Shown: positions 1-6,855, counted from the stretch's first letter. The stretch: DNA of 7,870 bases from Desulfovibrio sp. (GCA_014804915.1 JAAUYW010000135.1:1-7870), one strand, 5' to 3'. Made by a program: numbers and translations. Notes: a model not told the origin generated them from the letters alone.

Positions 1-110
1 CGGAATTACCATGAATCTGTTAAAAGCCAATCCTGATAAATGCAGCCTGAAAGGCAAAATGTACAGGGCTTCCATGAAGCTTCCCTACCTTAAACGCCTG
101 CTGCGGATTT

Positions 111-150
111 AGATGCGTCGGCCCTGTGGAAGATGCGTCAGCCCTGCATT
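111..150. repeat. two-copy 20-nt tandem repeat at the 3' end of stt3
   Basis: AGATGCGTCGGCCCTG (111-126) recurs as AGATGCGTCAGCCCTG (131-146), 16 nt with one mismatch and a period of 20. The second unit reaches the stop codon of the leftward oligosaccharyltransferase gene, so the array lies in its 3' untranslated region. The rest of 1-149 holds no convincing gene. A rightward frame open at the left edge ends at a TAG at 110-112 and encodes about 36 lysine- and arginine-rich residues that I do not recognise; it could be the tail of a convergent gene or chance. A weak hairpin (GCTTC-CAT-GAAGC, 68-80) lies there too, without a clear T-tract on either strand. The function of the repeat is unknown, and slippage duplication is the simplest explanation. 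Confidence 0.6.
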
Positions 151-2402
151 TAATGCCGGACTTCCTGCGTGGGCTGGCTGTCTTCGGCAGCTGGCAGCAC
201 TTCATAGATTCTGGCAAAAACATTGTCATAGACCAGGCGGAAATAGGGTGAAAAGCGGGGATCATTGGCTTCGCAAAGCAAGAGCTGGGTCATCAGGGAA
301 TTGTAGATGCCCTGATCTACGGCCAGTTTTTCATCTGTGACCTGATTGAACAGGAAATTTATGTTTCTTCTGCTTGCCATCCAGGCCTCCTGCTGGGCCT
401 GCGTGGCGTCGGGATGTTCCAGAAACCATTCCTGGACATAGTTTTTGGTTGTTACGCCTGTTTCTGCGAAGACGCTGATCGAGGCAGGATAAATGACGCT
501 GAGGCTGTCAGCCAGGCGCACTTCGCCCGCATTGAGTCTGTAGGCTACAGACTGGGGCACGATAGAGAGCGCTCCGCCTTCGCCCTGGCGGGTCAGGAAA
601 TTCCAGTTGCCGAAATTGCTGATCCAGAAGCCCAGTTTCAGCATTTCAAAACTGACGACAATGTATTGCCTGCCCTTGCCAGGCACAAGCGGAGTGCCTG
701 GAGAGCGCAGGGAATCGAGCAGCTCCTGTGCCTGGGCGGCATCCAGATCGCGAAAAAAGTTGCCAGGCTCATTGTCCCTGTCCGAGGCAAAGCGGATAAT
801 CTGTCTTGCGAAGCGGGGATTGTCTGTGGCGAATACTGCTGCAGGCAAATACAGGGAGGGGCCGCCATGCCTGGCTCCGTCCGCTATTGTCTGCCTTGCA
901 GCGAAATAATGGGCGGCATAGCCCCAGTCCCACCAAAGCCACAGTGTGGCGTCCCTGGGCGTGATTGCGCCAGCTTGCGCCAGTGCGGCCGCATGACGGC
1001 GATTGATGATTGGGCCCTGGGAGAGCGCGGGAATCATGCCCATGAATGGCGCGACCAGCGTGGCACAGAGCAGGACGCAGGCAAGCCAGCCGGTTCGTTC
1101 CGGACCGAGCCAGCGGCGCAGAAGCAGGCGCAGGCACCAGAGGCCTGGCAAAGCCAGGCCAAGCGCGACTATTGGCGCGCCGAACATGACCATTCGCCCG
1201 CCCAGCCGCGAGCTCAAGATTGCAAGCGCCGCGAGCGGGAGCAGGAAGAGTGAGGCAGGCCGGCGCAGAATCAGGAGAGCGTAGCCAGCCAGGCCAAGCG
1301 CGCCTGCTTCAAGCCAGGGGTGAAAATAGGGAAAAAGGGCAGTCAGCGCCAGATCCTGAACTTCAATGATTGACTGGGCCACTGAAGGGAAAACCAGGGA
1401 TGTGGTTCCGGAAGCGTGGGAATCGCCATCGTGCTTGAGATAGGCATTGATCTGGCCAAGCAGCGTATCGAGAATTTCACCGCGGGCCAGGAGCAGAAAA
1501 ATGAAGATGGCTGCGGCGATCAGGAACCAGCGGCTGGCCAGAATTTGGCTGAGCCACGCGAAGCGGGGACGATTATGCGGCAGGAGCAGCAGGATGAAGA
1601 CGAGCCCGTAAACGCCTGCCAGAGCAGGGAGGGAGTAGCAGAGCCAGCCGGCAAACAGGGGCTTTTTCCTGTGAATTGGGCCAATTAAAAGCGCGCACAG
1701 GCCAAGCAGGATAATATTGTAGCGAATTAGGTAAGGAAAAACCGAATGCCATTCCTGGGCCCACCAGGAAAGGGCGCCGGCAAGCGCGAGAGCGGCGATC
1801 CAGGCAGCGGACAGGGGATTGCCGCATGCTGGCATGGCTTGGCCGGCTTTCAGGAAGGGCAGCTTGTGGGGCGCGGAGATGGCGGCAGGCCTGAAAATGA
1901 AGCGCATTGCCCAGCAGGCGGGGGGGAGGGCGATGAGCAGTGGAAAGGAGAGGGTTACGAGATCTGTATCATAAAAGCCAAGCAGGGTTCGCCCCAGGAA
2001 GCCTGGAGAGATGCTGGCGATCAGGCCGGCTGCGATGCCTGCCTGGAGGCTGCCGAGGGCCCAGCTCCAGAGAAAAACGATGCCTGCGACCAGGCTTGCG
2101 AGAACAGCCGGAAACCAGAAGGCGATCTGGGCGAGGGGCAGGCCTGTCAGGGTATGAAGATAGCGCAGGAGGAGAGACATGGGGTGGCCGGAAGCCAGGC
2201 CAAAGCCATTTGCGCCAGCAAGCCAGTGGTATGCGTCGTGTGTGGCCAGCAGCATTTCATTGCCAAAGCGGTATTCGGGATTTTGCCAGCATGGCCATTC
2301 GAGCAGCCGCAGGCCAAAGGCAAGCAGGCAGGTTACGCAAAAGCAGATGGCGCCTTTTTGCCAGCTTCGGAAAAGCGGGGCGGGGGGGCAGGAGGGGGGC
2401 AT
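150..2402 (-). CDS. STT3/PglB-type oligosaccharyltransferase, 750 aa
   Basis: Probable single-subunit bacterial oligosaccharyltransferase. It would transfer a glycan from undecaprenyl diphosphate to the asparagine of N-X-S/T sequons on the periplasmic face of the inner membrane. Family landmarks appear in order. TM1 is at about 17-35. The first-loop catalytic Asp is D56 (THDAYHW). The metal-binding DTD is at 145-147 within GRTLLGFYDTDL. Many hydrophobic helices run to about residue 455. An SIIE motif at 344-347 matches the TIXE loop motif, and R403 lies in GGRMVMFG. The soluble domain carries WWDWG (490-494), a variant of the usual WWDYG sequon-binding motif. Length is close to Campylobacter PglB (about 710 aa). 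The ATG at 2402 is needed to keep TM1, as the next Met is residue 50. There is no strong Shine-Dalgarno; the start is 6 nt after the rsmG stop, suggesting translational coupling. No glycan-assembly genes are nearby. The family is confident; the glycan and targets are unknown. Confidence 0.9.
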   Translation of the reverse strand: MPPSCPPAPLFRSWQKGAICFCVTCLLAFGLRLLEWPCWQNPEYRFGNEMLLATHDAYHWLAGANGFGLASGHPMSLLLRYLHTLTGLPLAQIAFWFPAVLASLVAGIVFLWSWALGSLQAGIAAGLIASISPGFLGRTLLGFYDTDLVTLSFPLLIALPPACWAMRFIFRPAAISAPHKLPFLKAGQAMPACGNPLSAAWIAALALAGALSWWAQEWHSVFPYLIRYNIILLGLCALLIGPIHRKKPLFAGWLCYSLPALAGVYGLVFILLLLPHNRPRFAWLSQILASRWFLIAAAIFIFLLLARGEILDTLLGQINAYLKHDGDSHASGTTSLVFPSVAQSIIEVQDLALTALFPYFHPWLEAGALGLAGYALLILRRPASLFLLPLAALAILSSRLGGRMVMFGAPIVALGLALPGLWCLRLLLRRWLGPERTGWLACVLLCATLVAPFMGMIPALSQGPIINRRHAAALAQAGAITPRDATLWLWWDWGYAAHYFAARQTIADGARHGGPSLYLPAAVFATDNPRFARQIIRFASDRDNEPGNFFRDLDAAQAQELLDSLRSPGTPLVPGKGRQYIVVSFEMLKLGFWISNFGNWNFLTRQGEGGALSIVPQSVAYRLNAGEVRLADSLSVIYPASISVFAETGVTTKNYVQEWFLEHPDATQAQQEAWMASRRNINFLFNQVTDEKLAVDQGIYNSLMTQLLLCEANDPRFSPYFRLVYDNVFARIYEVLPAAEDSQPTQEVRH

Positions 2403-2408
2403 GGCGCT

Positions 2409-3080
2409 TCAGCTTTGGGACAGCGCCCAGAGCCAGTGCGTTTTGGCTGGGAGCTTGCAAGGCAGGGCGCTGTCAAGCCGCCATCCGGCAGGCAGCTCTG
2501 GCGGCTCATGATTTGCCATAATGATCAGGGAGCCTGCGGAAGCAAGCTGGCCAGCGCAAAAATTCAGCAGTTTTTGCCAGGGCATAAAGGCGCGGCTGAG
2601 AATGCAGCGCGCTTTTTGCCTTGTCTGCTTGAAGAAATCGCTGGCATCGCCGCAATAGCCCGCGCAGTTGGCCAGTTTGAGGCGCGCGCATGCGTTTTGC
2701 AGGAACAGGGCGCGTTTTTGGCGTCTTTCAATCCAGGTGTAATCGCCGCGTCCCCAGAATATCCTGAGGGGAATTCCAGGCAGGCCTGCGCCAGCGCCCA
2801 GATCCAGGATTTGCATTCCTGTTTTAGGCCATTGCTTGCGCCAGGCGAGCTCCTCCAGGAAACTGGCCAGAAATATGCTGTCCTGCGCCAGATCTCGCAG
2901 GAGGGAAACGGCATCCTGACAGGCAGTCAGATTGAGCTTGCGATTCCAGGCCAGCAGCAGATCCAGATAAAGGGCAAGATCTGCGGCGCCGGAGCCATAG
3001 GGCAAAAAAGGCAATTCATCGCTGGCCCAGAGTCGCGGCGCGGCAATGGCCTGGGCAGCCGCCAGGGGTGGCTCTTTCAT
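2409..3080 (-). CDS. rsmG: 16S rRNA (guanine-N7) methyltransferase RsmG (GidB), 223 aa
   Basis: Cytoplasmic SAM-dependent methyltransferase that in E. coli makes m7G527 in 16S rRNA; loss gives low-level streptomycin resistance. Visible signatures are WNRKLNLTA (45-53), the RDLAQDS segment (62-68), and the SAM-binding glycine loop ILDLGAGAGLPGIP (91-104). Also present are the acidic end of strand 2 followed by the basic KR segment (E118, then QKRALFLQ), GDASDF (144-149) and LSRAF (161-165). At 223 aa it is slightly longer than typical RsmG (about 205-215), mainly at the N-terminus, so a start some residues further in is possible. The ATG at 3078-3080 overlaps the glmU stop as ATGA. There is no clear Shine-Dalgarno, so translation is probably coupled to glmU. 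rsmG often sits beside mnmG or parAB; the link to glmU and an oligosaccharyltransferase is less usual. Confidence 0.93.
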   Translation of the reverse strand: MKEPPLAAAQAIAAPRLWASDELPFLPYGSGAADLALYLDLLLAWNRKLNLTACQDAVSLLRDLAQDSIFLASFLEELAWRKQWPKTGMQILDLGAGAGLPGIPLRIFWGRGDYTWIERRQKRALFLQNACARLKLANCAGYCGDASDFFKQTRQKARCILSRAFMPWQKLLNFCAGQLASAGSLIIMANHEPPELPAGWRLDSALPCKLPAKTHWLWALSQS

Positions 3081-4438
3081 TTTTTGCGGGGCTTGTTGGC
3101 CTGTCTGCCTCTTGCCAGGGCCAGGGCGTCAGGCGGTACGTCTTCCGTGATTACAGAGCCTGCGCCCACAAGCGCGCCAGCGCCGATGGCGACCGGAGCG
3201 ACCAGCGCGGAATTGCTGCCTATGAAAGCTTTCTCGCCTATTGTGGTCCTGAACTTGCGCTGGCCATCATAATTGCATGTGATTGCGCCTGCGCCGATAT
3301 TGGCATTGGCGCCAATTTCAGCATCGCCAAGATAGGAGAGATGGTTGGCCTTGGCCCCCTTGCCCAGGGTTGTTTTTTTGAGTTCAACAAAATTGCCGGC
3401 ATGGGCGCCCTCTTCCATTTTTGCTCCAGGCCTGAGTCTGGCGTAGGGGCCAACAATGCAGGCGGTCTCGATGACTGCGTCTTCAAGATGGCAGAAAGGC
3501 CGGATTTGCGCATCTTGGCCAATTCGGCTATTGATAATGACGCAATAGGGCCCGACTTTTGCGCCTGCTGCTATTGTGGACGAGCCATAGATTTCGCAGG
3601 GGGCGGTGATGTCGGCGCCAGGCTCGATTTGCGCGAAGGGGCTGATGCGCGCAGCCCCAGGATTATGGATAAGGGCTCCACTGGCAAGGAGGGCTTTGGT
3701 TGTGCGGGCCGCCAGCAGATCCTCGGCGTCGGCCAGCTCGGCAGGGGAGTTTACGCCCAGAAGGCTGGGGTCGTCCCCGCAGGGGATGCCGAGCACTTTC
3801 AGGCCCGCAGCCAGGCCCAGGCCGATCAGGTCCGTCAGATAGTATTCGCCATTTTTGTTGTCATTGCGCAGCAGGGGCAAAAGTTTCCTGGCAGCTGCCG
3901 CATCAAGGAGGTAGAGGCCGGCGTTTACCTCGCCGCTGGGCTGGCCATACAGTCCGGGATCATAGTCCTTTGCCTCGACAATTTCTGTTACCTGGCCATC
4001 CTTGCGCAGCACGCGCCCGTATGCGCAAGGGTCCGGGAGCGTAATGCTGGCAAACGCCAGATCGGCGCCTGCGGCTTTTTGCAGGAAAGATTCTATTGTT
4101 TCTGTTGTTACAAGCGGGGCGTCGCCATTGAGCACCAGAATTTTGGCGGCTCCGGCGGCTTCAAGCGCAGGGAGGGCGCAGGCCAGGGCATGGCCGGTGC
4201 CAAGCTGCTCTGTCTGGCGTATGAATTTCAGCCCGGGAAAAGCCTCTTCAAGGCTTTCCGCCAAGTGGCCGGAAACTGCGAAAATCCTGTCCTGGAAAAC
4301 TGGCGATAGCGCGCTGATAACATAGGCGAGCATTGGCGCATCCAGCAGCCTGTGCAGGACTTTCGGCTTTTGGGACCGCATTCGCGTTCCCTTGCCAGCC
4401 GCCAGAACCAGAGCCACGCAAGAGGACATGTCTGCCAT
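3077..4438 (-). CDS. glmU: Bifunctional UDP-GlcNAc pyrophosphorylase / glucosamine-1-phosphate acetyltransferase GlmU, 453 aa
   Basis: Cytoplasmic enzyme for the last two steps to UDP-GlcNAc. The C-terminal half acetylates glucosamine-1-phosphate with acetyl-CoA, and the N-terminal half joins the product to UTP. The N-terminal Rossmann-like domain (about 5-235) shows LAAGKGTRM (12-20) followed by PKVLH (25-29), QLGTGHA (78-84), NGDAPLV with the metal-binding Asp D106, and EYYLTD (198-203). It also has GVN with N230, matching the second metal ligand of E. coli GlmU. A left-handed beta-helix of hexapeptide repeats runs from about 255 to 435. It holds RLRPG (334-338), the ELKK lysines (352-355), the probable catalytic H366 in NHLSYLGD, and NYDG (389-392). 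Length matches E. coli (456 aa). The ATG at 4436-4438 has GGAAGG 7 nt upstream (4446-4451, minus strand), which favours it over the ATG three codons in. It is the first gene of the glmU-rsmG-stt3 operon. Confidence 0.97.
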   Translation of the reverse strand: MADMSSCVALVLAAGKGTRMRSQKPKVLHRLLDAPMLAYVISALSPVFQDRIFAVSGHLAESLEEAFPGLKFIRQTEQLGTGHALACALPALEAAGAAKILVLNGDAPLVTTETIESFLQKAAGADLAFASITLPDPCAYGRVLRKDGQVTEIVEAKDYDPGLYGQPSGEVNAGLYLLDAAAARKLLPLLRNDNKNGEYYLTDLIGLGLAAGLKVLGIPCGDDPSLLGVNSPAELADAEDLLAARTTKALLASGALIHNPGAARISPFAQIEPGADITAPCEIYGSSTIAAGAKVGPYCVIINSRIGQDAQIRPFCHLEDAVIETACIVGPYARLRPGAKMEEGAHAGNFVELKKTTLGKGAKANHLSYLGDAEIGANANIGAGAITCNYDGQRKFRTTIGEKAFIGSNSALVAPVAIGAGALVGAGSVITEDVPPDALALARGRQANKPRKK

Positions 4439-4445
4439 GCTTCAA

Positions 4446-4451
4446 CCTTCC
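4446..4451 (-). promoter_or_regulatory. Shine-Dalgarno of glmU
   Basis: On the minus strand GGAAGG lies 7 nt before the ATG at 4438. The Met three codons downstream has no such element, so this site decides the start. Confidence 0.65.
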
Positions 4452-4476
4452 AGCTGAATGTTTGTGCGAATGGGGT

Positions 4477-4505
4477 TTAATAAATGCCAGGCAGTAAAAT
4501 TTCAA
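4477..4505 (-). promoter_or_regulatory. sigma70-like promoter of the glmU-rsmG-stt3 operon
   Basis: On the minus strand a -35 element TTGAAA (4500-4505) is followed after exactly 17 nt by a -10 element TATTAA (4477-4482). Each hexamer differs from consensus by one or two bases. Transcription would start near 4470, giving a leader of about 30 nt before the glmU ATG. No comparable promoter was seen before rsmG or stt3, whose starts overlap or abut the preceding gene. All three genes probably depend on this site. Confidence 0.65.
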
Positions 4506-4534
4506 TGCCCGGCCGGCCTGTCTGGGGGGCAGGG

Positions 4535-4554
4535 AAAATTTAAAAAAAATTTTT
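4535..4554 (+). promoter_or_regulatory. A/T-only tract, UP-element-like, upstream of groESL promoter
   Basis: Twenty consecutive A or T bases in phased A and T runs stand out in an otherwise G/C-rich region. If groESL transcription starts near 4594, the tract covers about -40 to -59, where RNA polymerase alpha subunits contact UP elements. It could also simply be bent DNA separating the two divergent promoters. Confidence 0.45.
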
Positions 4555-4576
4555 GCAGCCCCTTTTCAAGCTGCAA
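4553..4576. promoter_or_regulatory. inverted repeat TTGCAGC-N10-GCTGCAA, candidate operator of groESL
   Basis: A perfect 7-bp inverted repeat occupies 4553-4559 and 4570-4576, with a 10-nt spacer. Its arm centres are 17 nt apart, the layout of a dimeric repressor site. It ends 6 nt before the candidate -10 element and would cover the -35 region. It resembles CIRCE in shape (9-9-9) but not in sequence. The regulator is unknown. A partly overlapping 7-nt tandem repeat, CAAGCTG twice (4567-4580), adds to the structure. The dyad is certain as sequence; the operator role is inference. Confidence 0.45.
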
Positions 4577-4578
4577 GC

Positions 4579-4587
4579 TGGTATTAT
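4579..4587 (+). promoter_or_regulatory. extended -10 promoter element of groESL
   Basis: TGGTATTAT fits an extended -10 (TGn followed by TATTAT, one mismatch to TATAAT). No good -35 lies 16-18 nt upstream, which suits an extended -10 promoter helped by the A/T tract at 4535-4554. The start would be near 4594, with a leader of about 100 nt before groES. A weaker alternative is TATGAT at 4631-4636, also without a -35. A CCCCTTTT stretch at 4559-4566 resembles a sigma32 -10, but I see no CTTGAAA at the right distance. No CIRCE is present in 4439-4692. Confidence 0.4.
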
Positions 4588-4680
4588 TCTTTCTTGCGTG
4601 GCGTGAAGCCATGAGGGAAGCGTTACTGTTTATGATAATCCTTTTTCACTGGCGCTTCCTGCTGGTAACAAAATTTTTCT

Positions 4681-4685
4681 GGAGG
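4681..4685 (+). promoter_or_regulatory. Shine-Dalgarno of groES
   Basis: GGAGG lies 7 nt before the groES ATG at 4693. It is a near-perfect site, as expected for a highly expressed gene. groEL has the shorter GGAG at 5017-5020, also 7 nt before its ATG. Confidence 0.85.
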
Positions 4686-4692
4686 AAAGACC

Positions 4693-4983
4693 ATGAAGTT
4701 AAAACCGCTTAATGACCGAGTTCTTGTAAAGCGCCTGGAGTCCGAAGAAATGACAGCGGGCGGTTTATACATACCCGATACGGCGAAGGAGAAGCCTTCC
4801 AAGGGTCAGGTTATCGCGGTAGGTCCGGGCAAGGTCGATGAAGCGGGCAAGCGCATTCCCATGGCCGTAAAGCCGGGCGACGAAGTGCTGTTCAATAAAT
4901 ATGCCGGCACGGAAGTCAAGCTTGACAACATCGATCATCTCGTAATGCGTGAAGAAGACATTCTCGCGATTATCGAGCAATAA
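4693..4983 (+). CDS. groES: Co-chaperonin GroES (Cpn10), 96 aa
   Basis: Heptameric lid of the GroEL folding chamber in the cytoplasm; it binds the apical domains in an ATP-dependent way and encloses the client protein. The sequence begins with the family hallmark [11 protein letters not shown] (4-14). The mobile loop follows (about 16-35), with [13 protein letters not shown] at 23-35. Its GroEL-binding hydrophobic tripeptide is LYI (25-27), where E. coli has IVL. The core shows [10 protein letters not shown] (37-46), and the C-terminal strand ends in [14 protein letters not shown]. Length is standard for the family (about 95-100 aa). The ATG has a strong Shine-Dalgarno 7 nt upstream. groEL follows after 44 nt with no terminator between, so the two genes form the usual bicistronic operon. 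Confidence 0.98.
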   Translation: MKLKPLNDRVLVKRLESEEMTAGGLYIPDTAKEKPSKGQVIAVGPGKVDEAGKRIPMAVKPGDEVLFNKYAGTEVKLDNIDHLVMREEDILAIIEQ

Positions 4984-5027
4984 TTCCTGAAAAATATATT
5001 CTCCAGCTTTGCAAAAGGAGCGATTAA

Positions 5028-6674
5028 ATGTCCGCTAAAGAAGTCCTTTTTGATGTCAAGGCGCGGGAAAAGCTTTCCCGCGGCGTCGATAAGCTTGCCA
5101 ATGCCGTTAAAGTTACCCTTGGACCCCGCGGCCGCAACGTAGTTCTGGAAAAATCCTATGGCGCGCCGGTTATCACCAAGGACGGCGTTACTGTCGCCAA
5201 GGAAGTCGAGCTTGAGGACAAGTTTGAAAACATGGGCGCCCAGCTCGTCAAGGAAGTCGCTTCCAAAACTTCCGATGTAGCCGGCGACGGCACCACCACC
5301 GCCACAATTCTCGCCCAGTCCATTTATCATGAAGGCACAAAGCTTGTGGCTGCCGGCCGCAATCCGATGTCTGTCAAGCGCGGCATTGACAAGGCTGTGG
5401 ACGCGCTGGTCGAGGAGCTGGCCAAGATCGCCAAGCCGACCCGCGACCAGAAGGAAATTGCCCAGATTGGCGCCATTTCCGCCAATTCCGATACGGAGAT
5501 TGGCGATATTATCGCTGAAGCCATGTCCAAGGTTGGCAAGGACGGCGTCATTACAGTTGAAGAAGCCAAAGGCATGGAAACCACTCTTGACACAGTGGAA
5601 GGCATGCGCTTTGACCGCGGTTATCTTTCCCCCTATTTTGTTACAAACGCGGAAAAGATGATCTGCGAGATGGACAATCCCTATATTCTCTGCACGGAAA
5701 AGAAAATTTCCAATATGAAAGACATGCTGCCTGTGCTGGAGCAGGTGGCGAAAGTCAATCGTCCGCTCGTGATAATTGCCGAGGATGTGGAAGGCGAAGC
5801 GCTGGCTACCCTCGTGGTCAACAAGCTGCGCGGCACATTGCAGGTTGTGGCAGTCAAGGCTCCTGGTTTTGGCGATCGCCGCAAGGCCATGCTGCAGGAT
5901 ATCGCCACTCTTACCGGCGGCCAGGTTGCTTCCGATGACACAGGCACCAAGCTTGAGAACATGACCCTGAATGATCTGGGCACCGCCAAGCGCGTGACTG
6001 TGGACAAGGATAACACCACAATAGTGGATGGCGCTGGCAAGCCAGATGAAATCAAGGCCCGCATCAAGCAGATTCGCGCCCAGATCGAAGACACCACTTC
6101 CGATTATGATCGCGAAAAGCTGCAGGAGCGCCTTGCAAAATTGACTGGCGGCGTTGCCGTTGTCAAAGTTGGCGCAGCTACTGAAATTGAAATGAAAGAA
6201 AAGAAAGACCGCGTGGAAGACGCTCTTAACGCCACCCGCGCGGCAGTTGAGGAAGGCATCGTGCCTGGCGGCGGCACCGCGCTGATTCGCGCCGAGGTTG
6301 CCCTGGATAGCCTCAAGACTGCCAATGACGATGAGCTGGCTGGCGTTGGCATTGTGCGCCGCGCCATTGAAGAGCCCTTGCGCCAGATTGCCCATAACGC
6401 GGGCTATGAAGGCTCCGTGGTGGTTGAAAAAGTGCGCCAGGGCAAGGATGGCTATGGCTTCAACGCAGCCACTGGCGAGTATGAGGATCTGAACGCCGCA
6501 GGCGTAATTGACCCGAAAAAGGTTACGCGCACTGCCCTGCAGAACGCGGCCTCTGTCGCTTCCCTCCTGCTTACCACTGAATGCGCTGTCACAGAAAAGC
6601 CCGAGCCCAAGAAAGAAGGCGCCGGCATGCCTGGCGGCATGGGCGGTATGGGCGGCATGGATGGCATGTATTAA
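5028..6674 (+). CDS. groEL: Chaperonin GroEL (Cpn60/Hsp60), 548 aa
   Basis: Tetradecameric ATP-driven folding chamber in the cytoplasm, working with GroES. The sequence aligns with E. coli GroEL almost without gaps. It has [15 protein letters not shown] (31-45), D52 in KDGVTVAKE, the ATP-binding GDGTTTAT (86-93) with D87, and the catalytic D398 in [11 protein letters not shown] (396-406), followed by GIVPGGGTA (410-418). The flexible tail has Gly-Gly-Met repeats (about 533-548), ending GGMDGMY. The apical domain (about 190-375) is intact. The only candidate start is the ATG at 5028, with GGAG 7 nt upstream. No second chaperonin is visible, and nothing is truncated or frameshifted. The overall sequence resembles Desulfovibrio GroEL as I recall it, which is the main basis for the taxonomic guess. 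A terminator follows directly. Confidence 0.99.
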   Translation: MSAKEVLFDVKAREKLSRGVDKLANAVKVTLGPRGRNVVLEKSYGAPVITKDGVTVAKEVELEDKFENMGAQLVKEVASKTSDVAGDGTTTATILAQSIYHEGTKLVAAGRNPMSVKRGIDKAVDALVEELAKIAKPTRDQKEIAQIGAISANSDTEIGDIIAEAMSKVGKDGVITVEEAKGMETTLDTVEGMRFDRGYLSPYFVTNAEKMICEMDNPYILCTEKKISNMKDMLPVLEQVAKVNRPLVIIAEDVEGEALATLVVNKLRGTLQVVAVKAPGFGDRRKAMLQDIATLTGGQVASDDTGTKLENMTLNDLGTAKRVTVDKDNTTIVDGAGKPDEIKARIKQIRAQIEDTTSDYDREKLQERLAKLTGGVAVVKVGAATEIEMKEKKDRVEDALNATRAAVEEGIVPGGGTALIRAEVALDSLKTANDDELAGVGIVRRAIEEPLRQIAHNAGYEGSVVVEKVRQGKDGYGFNAATGEYEDLNAAGVIDPKKVTRTALQNAASVASLLLTTECAVTEKPEPKKEGAGMPGGMGGMGGMDGMY

Positions 6675-6704
6675 GCCATTTCCCTTTTGATCTGATTTTT
6701 CAGG

Positions 6705-6733
6705 GCCTCCCGATTTCGGGAGGCTTTCTTTTT
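6705..6733 (+). terminator. intrinsic terminator of groESL
   Basis: A perfect 8-bp G/C-rich stem, GCCTCCCG (6705-6712) paired with CGGGAGGC (6717-6724), closes a 4-nt ATTT loop. It is followed at once by TTTCTTTTT. It lies about 30 nt after the groEL stop. It should separate groESL from the downstream activator gene, which therefore needs its own promoter. Confidence 0.92.
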
Positions 6734-6772
6734 CTGCGCGCCTGAATCTTTTTTATGGAATTTTTTTGGCCG

Positions 6773-6790
6773 TCAGTGTATTGACACTGA
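6773..6790. promoter_or_regulatory. palindrome TCAGTGT-N4-ACACTGA, candidate operator
   Basis: A perfect 7-bp inverted repeat with spacer ATTG lies 66 nt upstream of the activator start. There is no T-tract after it on either strand, so it is not a terminator. Its size fits a dimeric DNA-binding protein. It lies 14 nt upstream of the promoter candidates at 6804-6831. The binding protein is unknown; the Fis-type domain of the adjacent activator is one candidate. Confidence 0.4.
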
Positions 6791-6803
6791 AGCGGCGTGA
6801 GGC

Positions 6804-6831
6804 TTGGCCGAGTGTTTGACTGTTTTATTAA
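6804..6831 (+). promoter_or_regulatory. overlapping sigma54-like and sigma70-like promoter candidates for the activator gene
   Basis: A -24/-12 pattern can be read at 6805-6819: TGGC, then 7 nt, then TTTGA. The GG-to-G spacing matches sigma54 promoters, but the near-invariant GC at -12 is GA here. The same stretch also reads as a weak sigma70 promoter, with -35 TTGGCC (6804-6809), a 16-nt spacer and -10 TATTAA (6826-6831). Either would give a short leader before the ATG at 6856. The rest of 6734-6855 holds the palindrome at 6773-6790 and T-rich runs, but no gene. Confidence 0.35.
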
Positions 6832-6855
6832 CGCCTACTCCCAGAGATATATGCA

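Noticed and set aside
65..86. hairpin AGG/GCTTC-CAT-GAAGC/CCT as a terminator for the leftward operon
   Set aside because: The stem is only 5 bp plus a bulged 3 bp, and the downstream T-run on the minus strand is just four bases, several nucleotides away.
1152..1302. exact 16-nt direct repeat AGCCAGGCCAAGCGCG at 1152-1167 and 1287-1302
   Set aside because: Both copies encode Ala-Leu-Gly-Leu-Ala stretches of membrane helices in the oligosaccharyltransferase. Low-complexity coding explains it.
1746..3272. 508-residue rightward open frame opposite stt3, rsmG and the end of glmU
   Set aside because: It spans three well-supported genes on the other strand, and its translation is low-complexity Gly/Ala/Gln-rich, as expected of a shadow frame.
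3068..4309. 413-residue rightward open frame opposite glmU
   Set aside because: It is antisense to a full-length, motif-complete GlmU. The Gly/Ala-rich translation mirrors the hexapeptide repeats.
4511..4518. GGCCGGCC palindrome upstream of the glmU -35
   Set aside because: It is a short G/C palindrome, easily due to chance in this sequence, with no second copy or nearby structure.
4439..4692. CIRCE element or sigma32 promoter before groES
   Set aside because: No TTAGCACTC/GAGTGCTAA-like arms are present. CCCCTTTT at 4559-4566 lacks a correctly placed CTTGAAA, and the one TTTCAAG (4564-4570) reads CTTGAAA on the wrong strand without a matching -10.
4935..6395. 486-residue leftward open frame antisense to groEL
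   Set aside because: It lies opposite a certain groEL gene. Long antisense frames are a known by-product of groEL codon bias, and the translation resembles no family I know.
6624..6668. short tandem repeats at the end of groEL
   Set aside because: They encode the normal Gly-Gly-Met tail of GroEL.
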